From: Thiothrix lacustris DSM 21227
Lineage (GTDB): Bacteria > Pseudomonadota > Gammaproteobacteria > Thiotrichales > Thiotrichaceae
Assembly (NCBI RefSeq): GCF_000621325.1
Contig: NZ_JHYQ01000020.1
Span: forward strand, 30,761-89,302
DNA length: 58,542 nt
Direction: 5' to 3'
Numbering within the stretch: position 1 is the first letter of the stretch; every line of letters starts with the position of its first letter. The notes under the pieces are model-generated. The model did not search any database. It was not told the origin of the DNA and saw only the letters and a list, made by a program, of their open reading frames with translations. A program made the translations under genes and the position numbers. Shown here one piece after another: positions 1-7,896 of the stretch.

Positions 1-59
1 GCAGGAACAGCAGCAGCAGGAACAGCAGCAGCAGGAACAGCAGTAGCAGGAACAGCAGC
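1..59. repeat. 15-bp tandem repeat coding for an Ala/Pro/Val tail
   Basis: Four near-identical copies of GCAGGAACAGCAGCA lie head to tail, differing only in the last bases of copies 3 and 4. On the minus strand they encode VPAAA/VPATA pentapeptides in the C-terminal tail of the EF-hand protein. The array continues past the window edge, so its copy number is unknown. Confidence 0.85.
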
Positions 60-509
60 CTCGGCTGGCTTAGCTGCGGCGTCGTCAGCTTTTGCACCGC
101 CGCACTTGGCTTCTTTGCCGCCACATTTGCCTTCGCCCATTTTGCTGTGCATCGCTTTGCGTTCAGCAGCATCTAGCGTGCCATTTTTGTCAGCATCAGC
201 TTCAGTGAACATAGTCTCATGGTGAGCAATAAACTCTTCTTTGGTGAGAGTACCATCTTTGTTGGCATCAGCCGGGCAAGGCATCTCTTCGCTTGCCGCT
301 GCACCGTCAGCTTTCTTCATGTTGGCACCACACATGCCCGCGCCGCATTTCATTTCACCGCCAGCTTTGTTTTCTGCCAGTTGCATGTAGCCGTTGCTTA
401 GGGTGTTGGCGGCAAACGGGGTTTCAGCCGTCGCGACCGTTGCACCTAATGTCAGAGCGGTTACCAAAGTTGTGCCTAACGCGAGTTTCATGGATGTACT
501 TGTTTTCAT
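1..509 (-). CDS. Exported EF-hand, KCG-motif protein, HvfA-like RiPP precursor (3' end outside window)
   Basis: The minus-strand frame opens with ATG at 509 and runs off the left edge, so the C-terminus is missing. Residues 1-28 form a signal peptide ending ATVATA, followed by PFAANTLSNGY, a segment I associate with HvfA-type precursors. Next come KCGAGMCG, two canonical EF-hand loops (DANKDGTLTKEE and DADKNGTLDAAE), then EGKCGGKEAKCGG and an Ala/Pro/Val repeat tail. In the HvfA/bufferin families, Cys in EGxCG or KCG cores is modified by a DUF692-type MNIO enzyme to give metal-binding peptides. Here only one EGKCG is seen, and the enzyme genes, if present, would lie beyond position 1 (downstream on this strand). 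Modification is therefore an inference. The alternative is a plain periplasmic EF-hand calcium-binding protein. Confidence 0.65.
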   Translation of the reverse strand, partial: MKTSTSMKLALGTTLVTALTLGATVATAETPFAANTLSNGYMQLAENKAGGEMKCGAGMCGANMKKADGAAASEEMPCPADANKDGTLTKEEFIAHHETMFTEADADKNGTLDAAERKAMHSKMGEGKCGGKEAKCGGAKADDAAAKPAEAAVPATAVPAAAVPAAAVP

Positions 510-656
510 AATTTCAATCTCCGTGGAATAAAAATGTTGTTTTACGCTCAGTAAAACTGGCATGAAAGATTGTACGCAAAAACGACGCGAGTGGATGTAG
601 GCAAGTCACTGTTTTGTAAAATCATCGCAAAAAGCAAGCAGAAATGGAGAGTATTT

Positions 657-704
657 CGACCATATCTTGTGCTTGACCATCCTATAAGGCACATCCTATA
701 GTGT
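657..704 (+). promoter_or_regulatory. nrdAB promoter with paired NrdR-like boxes
   Basis: TTGACC (673-678) and TATAGT (697-702) are 18 bp apart and make a good sigma-70 promoter 40 bp upstream of the nrdA start. Two imperfect 16-bp boxes, at 657-672 (CGACCATATCTTGTGC) and 689-704 (GCACATCCTATAGTGT), each match about 11 of 16 positions of the NrdR consensus ACACTATATATAGTGT. Their starts are 32 bp apart, the usual three-turn spacing. Box 1 abuts the -35 and box 2 covers the -10, as expected for repression by NrdR. The repressor gene is not in this window. Confidence 0.6.
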
Positions 705-741
705 TTGCTCAAAATAAACCGATATTAGTTAAGGATTGTTA

Positions 742-3700
742 ATGCAAGCTGCCGTCACCTTCAAAATCACGTCAAAATGTAAAGTTATTCGCCGCAATGG
801 TCAGGTAACAGACTTCGATGGCAGCAAAATACAGGTTGCCATGACTAAGGCATTTTTAGATGTAGAGGGCAGCAATGCTTCAGGATCTGCTCGCATCCAC
901 GATAGCGTTGGTAAGTTGGCTGAGCAGGTAGTGGATGCCTTGCTGCGTCGCACCCCGGAAGGTGGCATGGTGCATATCGAAGACATTCAGGATCAAGTGG
1001 AGCTTGCGCTGATGCGCGCGGGCGAACACAAAGTAGCGCGGAGTTATGTGTTATACCGTGCGGAACGCGCCCGTTTGCGTGCTGAAAAAGATGCCAAGAA
1101 TAAGAAAAAGGGCAAGAAAGCCGAGAATATTATCCATGTCAAAATGGCTTCCGGCGATTTGAAACCGTTGGATGAAGAGCGTTTGCGCAAAATCGTTGCA
1201 GAAGCGGTGGATGGTTTGGAAGGTGTCAGCGCGGAACAGGTAATGACCGCGACCATGCGCAATCTGTACGACGGCATTTCCGAAAAAGAAGTCGCGACGG
1301 CACTGGTGATCAGTACCCGCGTGATGATTGACCGCGAACCAAACTATTCTCAAGCCGCCGCGCGGATGTTGATGGATAGCTTGCGCCGTGAAGCGTTGAG
1401 CTTCCTTGAAGGTCAGCATACTGAAGCGACTCAACATGAAATGATTGCGCTTTACCCGGAAGTTTTGAAAAAAACCATCAAGATCGGGGTGGAAGTCGAG
1501 CGTTTGGCGGATGATTTGGGGCGTTACGATCTGGTGAAGCTGGGGGCGGCGATTAAACCGGAACGCGATTTGCAGTTCACTTACCTTGGCTTGCAAACCT
1601 TGTATGACCGCTATTTCCTGCATCATGATGGTGTGCGTTTTGAGTTGCCGCAGGTGTTCTTCATGCGCGTGGCGATGGGTTTGGCGATTAACGAAGTCGA
1701 GCGCGAAGACCGGGCGATTGAGTTTTACAACCTGTTGTCCAGCTTCGACTTCATGAGCAGTACGCCGACGCTGTTCAACTCTGGCACGTTGCGCCCGCAG
1801 TTGTCCTCGTGCTACCTGACTACGATTGGCGATAATCTGGAAGGGATTTACGACGCGATTAAAGATAATGCTTTGCTGTCGAAATACGCAGGTGGTTTGG
1901 GTAATGACTGGTCACGGGTACGCGGCATGGGTGCGCATATCAAGGGCACGAATGGCAAGTCGCAAGGGGTCGTGCCGTTTTTGAAAGTGGCGAATGATAC
2001 GGCGGTCGCGGTCAATCAGTGTTTCGCACCGGATACACAGCTTCATACCGCAGATGGTATTAAGGCAATTCGCGACGTGAAGGCGGGTGACTTGGTGCTG
2101 GGGATTAGCGGCACTTACCGCGAAGTCAAACAGGCTATGGTTTACAACCAACATGACGCGATGGTGGCCGTCAATGTCAAGCATTCCATTGAGTCGATGA
2201 AAGTGACGGCTGGGCATCCGTTTTACGCTCTCCGTGGTGTGCCGTTGGAGCAGGCCAATAGCCGCACGCTCAACTGGTTGGAAAAAGGCAAGGTCAAGCC
2301 GGAATGGGTGGAAGCCGGGCAGTTACAGCAAGGTGACTACCTCGCCCAAGTGATTCCTAGTGAAACTGTGATGGTGGATGGTTTCAGCGCTGAAGACGCA
2401 CGTTTGTACGGCATCTTGTTGGGTGACGGTCATTTGTCCAAAGACGGTATGCAATGGGGTGTTTCCGGTAATCCGCAAAACGATTCCCACCTCGACTTTG
2501 TGCGTAACTATCTGGCTGAACGCGGTATCCATTGCTGGGAAACGGCGCGTGGTGAAACTTACGCGCAAATTCATTGGGCAAGCGGGCGCGGTGTAGTGCG
2601 TAATGCTACTAACGGGCGCATTGTTGGTGCGGGTGCAGCCACGCTGCCCTTTACCTATGATGATATTTACAACGCGCAAGGCAAAAAACGTATTTCCCGT
2701 CAATTCAGCCATTTGCCACGTCCACAAGCTTTAGCATTGCTGCAAGGTTTGCTGGAAACTGATGGGGGTGTAAGTCGTGGCAAGGAAATTTATTTTACCA
2801 ATACGTCGCGTCAACTGGCTGAAGGTTTGCGTTACCAGTGTTTGCGTTTGGGCGTACCGACTGCGGGGCAATACCGTGAACGTGACAATGACCATACCGG
2901 AATTCGTTCCGATGGCACAGAAATTACGTTCAGCGGTGTCACCAAAGTATTCGATGTGCGTATCCCTGCCGTTCCAGAAATCGCTGCATTGGTTGATTGC
3001 CAGCCTATCGAAAAGCACAACTGGCTGACTTACAACGGTTGTGTGTTCAGTCGTGTGCGTGGTGTGGATACCATTCCGACTTTACCATTCGTGTTCGACC
3101 TGATTGTGGAAGGCGATGAGTCTTACATGACCACCTCAGCACTGGCGCATAATGGTGGCAAACGTAAGGGTGCGGTGTGTGCCTACCTCGAAACCTGGCA
3201 CATCGACATCGAAGATTTCCTCGAACTGCGCAAGAACACCGGCGACGAACGTCGCCGTACCCACGACATGAATACCGCGAACTGGATTCCCGACCTGTTC
3301 ATGAAGCGCGTAGCGGAGGAGGGTGACTGGACGCTATTTTCACCAGAGGATGCGCCTGACCTGCATGACCTGACCGGCAAGGCGTTTGAAGCACGTTACA
3401 ATGAGTACGAAGCTAAAGCTGAACGCGGCGAAATCAAGCTACATCGCAAGGTCAAGGCGCTGACCCTGTGGCGCAAGATGCTGGGGATGATCTTTGAAAC
3501 CGGACATCCGTGGATTACCTTCAAAGACCCGTGCAACATTCGCTACACCAACCAGCATGTTGGCGTGGTGCACAGTTCCAACTTGTGTACTGAAATTACC
3601 CTGCACACCAATGACACTGAAATTGCCGTATGCAACCTTGGCTCGGTCAATCTGACCGCGCACGTTACTGACGGCAAGCTCGATGTGGCGAAACTGGAGC

Positions 3701-4707
3701 GCACCGTCACTACCGCGATGCGGATGCTGGATAACGTTATCGACTACAACTACTACAGCGTGCCACAAGCGCGGAAATCCAACCTGCGCCACCGTCCGGT
3801 CGGCATGGGCATCATGGGCTTCCAAGACGCACTGTATAAAATGAACCTAGCCTACGCGACGACTGAAGCGGTGGAGTTCGCCGACCAAAGCATGGAGGCC
3901 GTGTCGTATTTCGCCATCCGCGCATCCAGTAATCTCGCGGCAGAACGCGGTAAATACCCGAGCTACAACGGCTCGTTGTGGAGCAAAGGCATCCTGCCGA
4001 TCGACTCGCTGGAACTGCTGGGCGAAGAGCGCGGCGAATACTTCGTCGTCGACCACACCCAAACGCTGGACTGGGACACACTGCGCAATCAAGTTAAAAC
4101 ACAAGGGATGCGCAATTCCAACGTGATGGCGATTGCCCCGACCGCGACTATTTCCAATATCTGTGGCGTGTCGCAATCCATCGAACCAACTTACCAAAAC
4201 CTGTTTGTTAAATCCAATCTGTCGGGCGAATTTACCGTCATCAACCCGTATCTGGTGCAAGATTTGAAAGCGCTGGATATGTGGGATGAAGTCATGATCA
4301 ACGACCTCAAATACTTCGACGGTTCCTTGCAACCGCTCGACCGTGTGCCCGATGCCCTCAAGGCTAAGTATGCCACCGCGTTTGAAATCGACGCCCGCTG
4401 GTTGGTTGAGGCCGCCAGCCGCCGCCAGAAATGGATCGACCAAGGCCAATCGCTCAACCTGTACATGAAAGAGCCAAATGGTACGAAGCTGGATAACCTC
4501 TACAAGCTGGCGTGGGTACGTGGGCTGAAAACCACTTATTACCTGCGTACTCTGGGCGCTACGGGCGCGGAAAAAACCAGCTCGGATGATTCTTCGGCGG
4601 CGGATAGCGTGGCGGGAATCAAGCGGGCAGCAAATCTGGTATCGGTAGGCTCGGAAGCGCCTAAGGCGTGTTCGTTGCTTGATCCAGACTGTGAAGCTTG
4701 CCAGTAA
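742..4707 (+). CDS. nrdA: Ribonucleoside-diphosphate reductase alpha subunit, class Ia, interrupted by an intein
   Basis: This enzyme reduces ribonucleoside diphosphates to deoxy forms for DNA synthesis, with NrdB supplying the tyrosyl radical. The frame encodes 1321 residues; removing the 378-residue intein leaves 943, close to pseudomonad NrdA. Two N-terminal ATP-cone regions (about 10-105 and 130-215) precede the barrel. Active-site motifs seen are SSCYL, SNLCTEI (the Asn-Cys-Glu triad) and AVCNLGSVNL. The C-terminus carries redox cysteines in CSLLDPDCEACQ. I chose ATG 742 because AAGGA (731-735) sits 6 bp upstream; the in-frame TTG at 736 touches that Shine-Dalgarno and is unlikely. nrdB follows after 54 bp. 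Transcription probably starts from the NrdR-box promoter just upstream. Confidence 0.96.
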   Translation: MQAAVTFKITSKCKVIRRNGQVTDFDGSKIQVAMTKAFLDVEGSNASGSARIHDSVGKLAEQVVDALLRRTPEGGMVHIEDIQDQVELALMRAGEHKVARSYVLYRAERARLRAEKDAKNKKKGKKAENIIHVKMASGDLKPLDEERLRKIVAEAVDGLEGVSAEQVMTATMRNLYDGISEKEVATALVISTRVMIDREPNYSQAAARMLMDSLRREALSFLEGQHTEATQHEMIALYPEVLKKTIKIGVEVERLADDLGRYDLVKLGAAIKPERDLQFTYLGLQTLYDRYFLHHDGVRFELPQVFFMRVAMGLAINEVEREDRAIEFYNLLSSFDFMSSTPTLFNSGTLRPQLSSCYLTTIGDNLEGIYDAIKDNALLSKYAGGLGNDWSRVRGMGAHIKGTNGKSQGVVPFLKVANDTAVAVNQCFAPDTQLHTADGIKAIRDVKAGDLVLGISGTYREVKQAMVYNQHDAMVAVNVKHSIESMKVTAGHPFYALRGVPLEQANSRTLNWLEKGKVKPEWVEAGQLQQGDYLAQVIPSETVMVDGFSAEDARLYGILLGDGHLSKDGMQWGVSGNPQNDSHLDFVRNYLAERGIHCWETARGETYAQIHWASGRGVVRNATNGRIVGAGAATLPFTYDDIYNAQGKKRISRQFSHLPRPQALALLQGLLETDGGVSRGKEIYFTNTSRQLAEGLRYQCLRLGVPTAGQYRERDNDHTGIRSDGTEITFSGVTKVFDVRIPAVPEIAALVDCQPIEKHNWLTYNGCVFSRVRGVDTIPTLPFVFDLIVEGDESYMTTSALAHNGGKRKGAVCAYLETWHIDIEDFLELRKNTGDERRRTHDMNTANWIPDLFMKRVAEEGDWTLFSPEDAPDLHDLTGKAFEARYNEYEAKAERGEIKLHRKVKALTLWRKMLGMIFETGHPWITFKDPCNIRYTNQHVGVVHSSNLCTEITLHTNDTEIAVCNLGSVNLTAHVTDGKLDVAKLERTVTTAMRMLDNVIDYNYYSVPQARKSNLRHRPVGMGIMGFQDALYKMNLAYATTEAVEFADQSMEAVSYFAIRASSNLAAERGKYPSYNGSLWSKGILPIDSLELLGEERGEYFVVDHTQTLDWDTLRNQVKTQGMRNSNVMAIAPTATISNICGVSQSIEPTYQNLFVKSNLSGEFTVINPYLVQDLKALDMWDEVMINDLKYFDGSLQPLDRVPDALKAKYATAFEIDARWLVEAASRRQKWIDQGQSLNLYMKEPNGTKLDNLYKLAWVRGLKTTYYLRTLGATGAEKTSSDDSSAADSVAGIKRAANLVSVGSEAPKACSLLDPDCEACQ
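2020..3153 (+). mobile_element. In-frame intein with LAGLIDADG homing endonuclease inside nrdA
   Basis: Residues 427-804 of NrdA form an intein that interrupts the family sequence VAVNQ-GGKRKG. It starts with CFAPDTQL (nucleophile Cys1), has a block B TAGH motif, a block F of the VFDLIVEGDES type and ends ALAHN with the penultimate His and terminal Asn. Two dodecapeptide motifs, LYGILLGDG (residue about 555) and LLQGLLETDG (about 667), mark a LAGLIDADG homing endonuclease with both acidic residues present. The first residue after the Asn is Gly, not the Cys, Ser or Thr that standard class 1 splicing needs. The frame is intact throughout, so the element is not a decayed remnant. Confidence 0.93.
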
Positions 4708-4761
4708 TAAAACGGGTAGCGGTTAGTTTTGTTGGCATTCAGCATTCAGGAGAGATAAAAT

Positions 4762-6054
4762 ATGACATTGAACTGGGATAACCCCCTCGCGGCTTCCGTG
4801 CCACGTACAAATGGGCACAAGCCACCATTGAAATTGGTTGATGAGTCTTTTGTTGATGAAGCTACTGTGGAGGTAGATGCAAGTGAGCGCAGCGCAAAAA
4901 CCCAAGGTGCAACTGAACCGACAGCGGAGTCGGCGACGTTTGCAACGGCGGTAATAGGTGCGGCTTCTGACAAGATTGTCGAAGCCGCTACAATGCGCAG
5001 CACACACGGCACTACCCGCCACACGCTCACAACAGAGCCTTTCAAACCCCAACAGCCGATCCGCAGCGATGACAAGCGCGTGATCAATGGCAGTGGGGAT
5101 ATTAACCAACTCGCGCCTTTCAAATACCCGTGGGCATGGGAATTTTTCCTCAATGCCAACAAAAACCACTGGACGCCACTCGACATCAATATGGCGCAGG
5201 ATGTGCATGACTACCATCACAACCTCAGCCCCGCCGAACGTCATGTGTACGAAAACGTCCTCGCCTACCTGACCACTTCTGACATTCTGGCGATGCGCAA
5301 TATCGGCCTTGCTGTCATGGAAAAAATGACTGCACCGGAATTGCAAATCTACCAAGCCCGCCAAGTCTATGAAGAAGCGCTGCATACCTGGACATACCAG
5401 CATTGCATCGAAACCATCGGGCTGGATCAAGTGGAAATCTATAATCGCTACCGTGTCGTGCCGGAAATCAATGCGAAAATTCAACTAGCCAATCGCCGCT
5501 TGAATGACGCTTTGCGCCACGACATTGACCTAAAAAACCGTGATGACTTGCACAATTTCGTCATGTCCTACACGTTCTTTTCGGGGATTTTTGAAGGTTG
5601 CTGGTTCTACAACGGTTTCTCACCGATTTTTGCGCTGCAACGTCGCGGCATGATGAAGGGCACGGGTGAGCAATTCCAGTACATTATGCGCGATGAAGTA
5701 ATGCACGCTTCGTTCGGTATCCGCGTGGTGCGCCAGATTATGCAGGAAGAAAACGTCAAGCTCGACCCGCAAGCAGTGCGTGATATGTGGGATGAGGCGG
5801 AAGCGGCGGAAATCAATTATTCCAAATACATTCTACCCACGCCGATTCTGGGTTACAGCCAGACGGATCATCACGAACAGTTCCGTTTCATTGCTAATCG
5901 TCGGGCGCGTCAGTTAGGGATGGAAGAACCGTTCCCCGGTGCGCAAAATGCACTGCCGTGGCTGGATGAGCAATCCAATATGCGTAAGGAAAAGAATTTC
6001 TTTGAAACCCGCGTAACGGAATATCAGACCGGTGGGGCATTGAAGTGGGATTGA
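4762..6054 (+). CDS. nrdB: Ribonucleoside-diphosphate reductase beta subunit (R2)
   Basis: R2 carries the diiron centre and stable tyrosyl radical that starts catalysis in NrdA. It has 430 residues. The ferritin-like fold is recognised from PWAWEFF, LTTSDILA, EEALHTWTY and RDEVMHASFG; the Tyr four residues after the iron-ligand His in EEALHTWTY matches the radical-Tyr position of E. coli R2. The first 110 or so residues, before INQLAPFKYPW, are low-complexity (Ala/Thr/Glu-rich) and do not look like the R2 fold. An AGGAGAG Shine-Dalgarno precedes ATG 4762. It is the second gene of the nrdAB operon and ends at a strong palindromic terminator. Confidence 0.96.
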   Translation: MTLNWDNPLAASVPRTNGHKPPLKLVDESFVDEATVEVDASERSAKTQGATEPTAESATFATAVIGAASDKIVEAATMRSTHGTTRHTLTTEPFKPQQPIRSDDKRVINGSGDINQLAPFKYPWAWEFFLNANKNHWTPLDINMAQDVHDYHHNLSPAERHVYENVLAYLTTSDILAMRNIGLAVMEKMTAPELQIYQARQVYEEALHTWTYQHCIETIGLDQVEIYNRYRVVPEINAKIQLANRRLNDALRHDIDLKNRDDLHNFVMSYTFFSGIFEGCWFYNGFSPIFALQRRGMMKGTGEQFQYIMRDEVMHASFGIRVVRQIMQEENVKLDPQAVRDMWDEAEAAEINYSKYILPTPILGYSQTDHHEQFRFIANRRARQLGMEEPFPGAQNALPWLDEQSNMRKEKNFFETRVTEYQTGGALKWD

Positions 6055-6073
6055 GATAGAGAGAGTGACTGTC

Positions 6074-6106
6074 GGCGGGAAGGGTATACCCTTCCCGCCT
6101 TTGTCT
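6074..6106. terminator. Perfect-palindrome terminator between nrdB and the convergent sgp-like gene
   Basis: Positions 6074-6099 are a perfect 26-bp palindrome (arm GGCGGGAAGGGTA) followed by TTTGTCTGT. Lying between two convergent genes, it can stop transcription from both sides. Confidence 0.75.
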
Positions 6107-6114
6107 GTCAGCGA

Positions 6115-6567
6115 TTACTTCGCAGCAGTAGGAGCCGCTGCTGGCGCAGTAGGTGCAGCCATTGGCATTGCTGGAGCCATCATGGGTGCAGAGCCTGCTT
6201 TAGCCGTTTGTCCGTTACCAGCAACATTGCTGTTGCCATCGCCGTAGCCGTAACCATTGCCAGCGCCGTACCAATCACCGTTACCTTTGCCTTTAGCAGC
6301 CATGTCGGTATTCATATTGGTTTTGCCTTTACCTTTGAAGGTAACAGCAAATTCAACTTCGCCGTCTGCATCGCCTTTGCCACGACCGAAACCGTTAACA
6401 TCAGAAGCGCCGTTGCCGTAGCCAGTGCCGTTAGCAGCAGTAGAACCAGTGCCATTGCTAGTGCCGTTAGCTGTTGCAGCGCCGTTGTCGAAGCCATTGA
6501 AGAATTCAGCAGAAGCAGCGCCAGACATAGCGATCAGAGCAGAGAAGATAATAGCTTGTAATTTCAT
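6115..6567 (-). CDS. Probable sulfur globule protein (secreted, Gly/Asn-rich)
   Basis: This 150-residue protein starts with a clear signal peptide ending SGAASA, cleaved before EFFNGFDNG. The mature part is dominated by Gly, Asn, Ala and Thr with Tyr-Gly repeats (GAGNGYGYGDGN), and ends in an Ala/Pro/Met-rich tail. Leader length, aromatic/Gly-rich mature chain and Ala-Pro tail match sulfur globule proteins (the Sgp/CV family), which coat periplasmic sulfur deposits in sulfide oxidisers. The family assignment is by composition, not by a catalytic motif, so a generic secreted structural protein remains possible. It is monocistronic with its own promoter. Confidence 0.6.
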   Translation of the reverse strand: MKLQAIIFSALIAMSGAASAEFFNGFDNGAATANGTSNGTGSTAANGTGYGNGASDVNGFGRGKGDADGEVEFAVTFKGKGKTNMNTDMAAKGKGNGDWYGAGNGYGYGDGNSNVAGNGQTAKAGSAPMMAPAMPMAAPTAPAAAPTAAK

Positions 6568-6612
6568 TGTTAAGTTTCCTAGCAGATTTATGTGTAAGTT
6601 CGATGTGAGATT

Positions 6613-6641
6613 ATTCTAATATTAGCATTCTCTAATGTAAA
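6613..6641 (-). promoter_or_regulatory. Sigma-70-type promoter for the sulfur globule-like gene
   Basis: Read on the minus strand, TTTACA (6641-6636) and TAGAAT (6618-6613) are separated by exactly 17 bp and lie about 45 bp upstream of the ATG at 6567. The near-consensus match fits a strongly expressed structural protein. Confidence 0.6.
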
Positions 6642-6708
6642 GAGCTTTGTTGTATTTTGGGGAACTTTTCGTAAATCATCTGACAAATGGGGGGAATGCT
6701 GCGAAAAT

Positions 6709-7347
6709 ATGCCGTTTCATGCCATGAGTGATGTTATGTCTGACACCTTATCGCGCTTGCGTGGCGAGTTGATCGCAGCGGGGCAGTTTTTCCATGTCAG
6801 AGGCTGGGTTCCAGCCACCAGTAGTAATTTCTCGGCGCGGTTGGGGGCTGAAGATATGCTGATTACCAGTTCTGGCCAGCATAAGGGCAGGTTGGATGAC
6901 AACGGGTTTTTGCGAGCCGATTTGCAGGGCGTGTCGTTGGAAACGGGTAAGCGCCCTTCCGCAGAAACGGGTTTACATACAGTGATGTACCGGCGTGATC
7001 CGGCTATTGGTTGTGTGCTGCATACGCATTCTGTTAATGCTACCGTGCTGTCGATGCGTCTGGAAGAGGTGGTGCTTGCAGGGTATGAGGTGCAGAAAGC
7101 CTTCCCCGGTGTGGAAACGCATGAGAGTCGTTTGATGATTCCGATTTTTCCCAATAGTCAGGATATTCCAGCGTTGGCGGCAGAGGTTAATGCTTATCTG
7201 GATGCGCATCCGCAAACGGTGGCTTATTTGATTCGTGGGCATGGTCTATATACTTGGGGGACGACGGTGGCGGATACCCTACGGCATATTGAAGCCCTGG
7301 AATTCCTGTTTGAATGTGTTTACCGGCAATTGTTGCTGGATAGGTGA
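6709..7347 (+). CDS. mtnB: Methylthioribulose-1-phosphate dehydratase
   Basis: MtnB removes water from 5-methylthioribulose 1-phosphate in the methionine salvage pathway, recycling the methylthio group released by polyamine synthesis. It has 212 residues of the class II aldolase/adducin fold. Zinc-ligand histidines are seen in HTHSVNA, with a later His in RGHGLYTWG. Further in-frame ATGs at 6724 and 6736 are possible starts because no strong Shine-Dalgarno decides the choice. It opens an mtnB-mtnD-mtnC operon with gaps of 6 bp and -1 bp. The upstream salvage genes (mtnA, mtnN or mtnP) are not in the window. speD at 23.1 kb makes the polyamine precursor whose by-product feeds this route. Confidence 0.92.
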   Translation: MPFHAMSDVMSDTLSRLRGELIAAGQFFHVRGWVPATSSNFSARLGAEDMLITSSGQHKGRLDDNGFLRADLQGVSLETGKRPSAETGLHTVMYRRDPAIGCVLHTHSVNATVLSMRLEEVVLAGYEVQKAFPGVETHESRLMIPIFPNSQDIPALAAEVNAYLDAHPQTVAYLIRGHGLYTWGTTVADTLRHIEALEFLFECVYRQLLLDR

Positions 7348-7353
7348 GATGCA

Positions 7354-7896
7354 ATGAGTGAATTGAACATTTATGCGGACAACAACCCGCAACAGGCTGA
7401 AACGTATGCTGATTATAAAACGATTAGTGCGTTATTGCAGGCGCAGGGCGTGCGTTTCGAGCGTTGGGCGGCGGCGGCTCCACTGGCGGATGCGGCGACG
7501 CAGGATGAGGTAATCGCAGCTTATCGTGCCGACATTGAGCGTTTAATGGTGGAAAACGGTTTCCAGAGTGTGGATGTCATCAGTTTGCACCCGGATCACC
7601 CCGATAAAGCGGCATTACGCCAGAAATTCCTGAACGAACATACCCATACCGAATACGAAGTGCGTTTTTTTGTGGACGGACAAGGGCTGTTTTACCTGCA
7701 TATCGGTGACAAGGTGTATACCGTGTTGTGTGAAAAGGGTGATTTGATCAGTGTGCCTGCAGGCACGACCCATTGGTTTGACATGGGGGAAAACCCGCGT
7801 TTCAAGGCTATTCGTTTGTTCACCAACCCGGAAGGCTGGGTGGCGAATTTTACGGGCAATGACATTGCCGGGCGTTTCCCGCGTCTGGAGAACTGA
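7354..7896 (+). CDS. mtnD: Acireductone dioxygenase
   Basis: MtnD cleaves acireductone with O2 to give the 2-oxo acid precursor of methionine (Fe form), or an off-pathway product with Ni. It has 180 residues, normal for the cupin-fold family. The metal site is visible as HTHTEYE (two His and a Glu) plus the distal His of GTTHWFDMG. It starts 6 bp after mtnB, and its TGA stop overlaps the mtnC ATG, so translation of the three genes is probably coupled. Confidence 0.95.
   Translation: MSELNIYADNNPQQAETYADYKTISALLQAQGVRFERWAAAAPLADAATQDEVIAAYRADIERLMVENGFQSVDVISLHPDHPDKAALRQKFLNEHTHTEYEVRFFVDGQGLFYLHIGDKVYTVLCEKGDLISVPAGTTHWFDMGENPRFKAIRLFTNPEGWVANFTGNDIAGRFPRLEN

Noticed and set aside
1-59. 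CRISPR-like array
   Set aside because: The 15-bp units are contiguous without spacers and encode an Ala/Pro/Val tail in frame.
1051-1626. 191-residue minus-strand frame within nrdA
   Set aside because: His/Phe-rich translation of the reverse strand of a conserved enzyme gene; no family features and no start signal.
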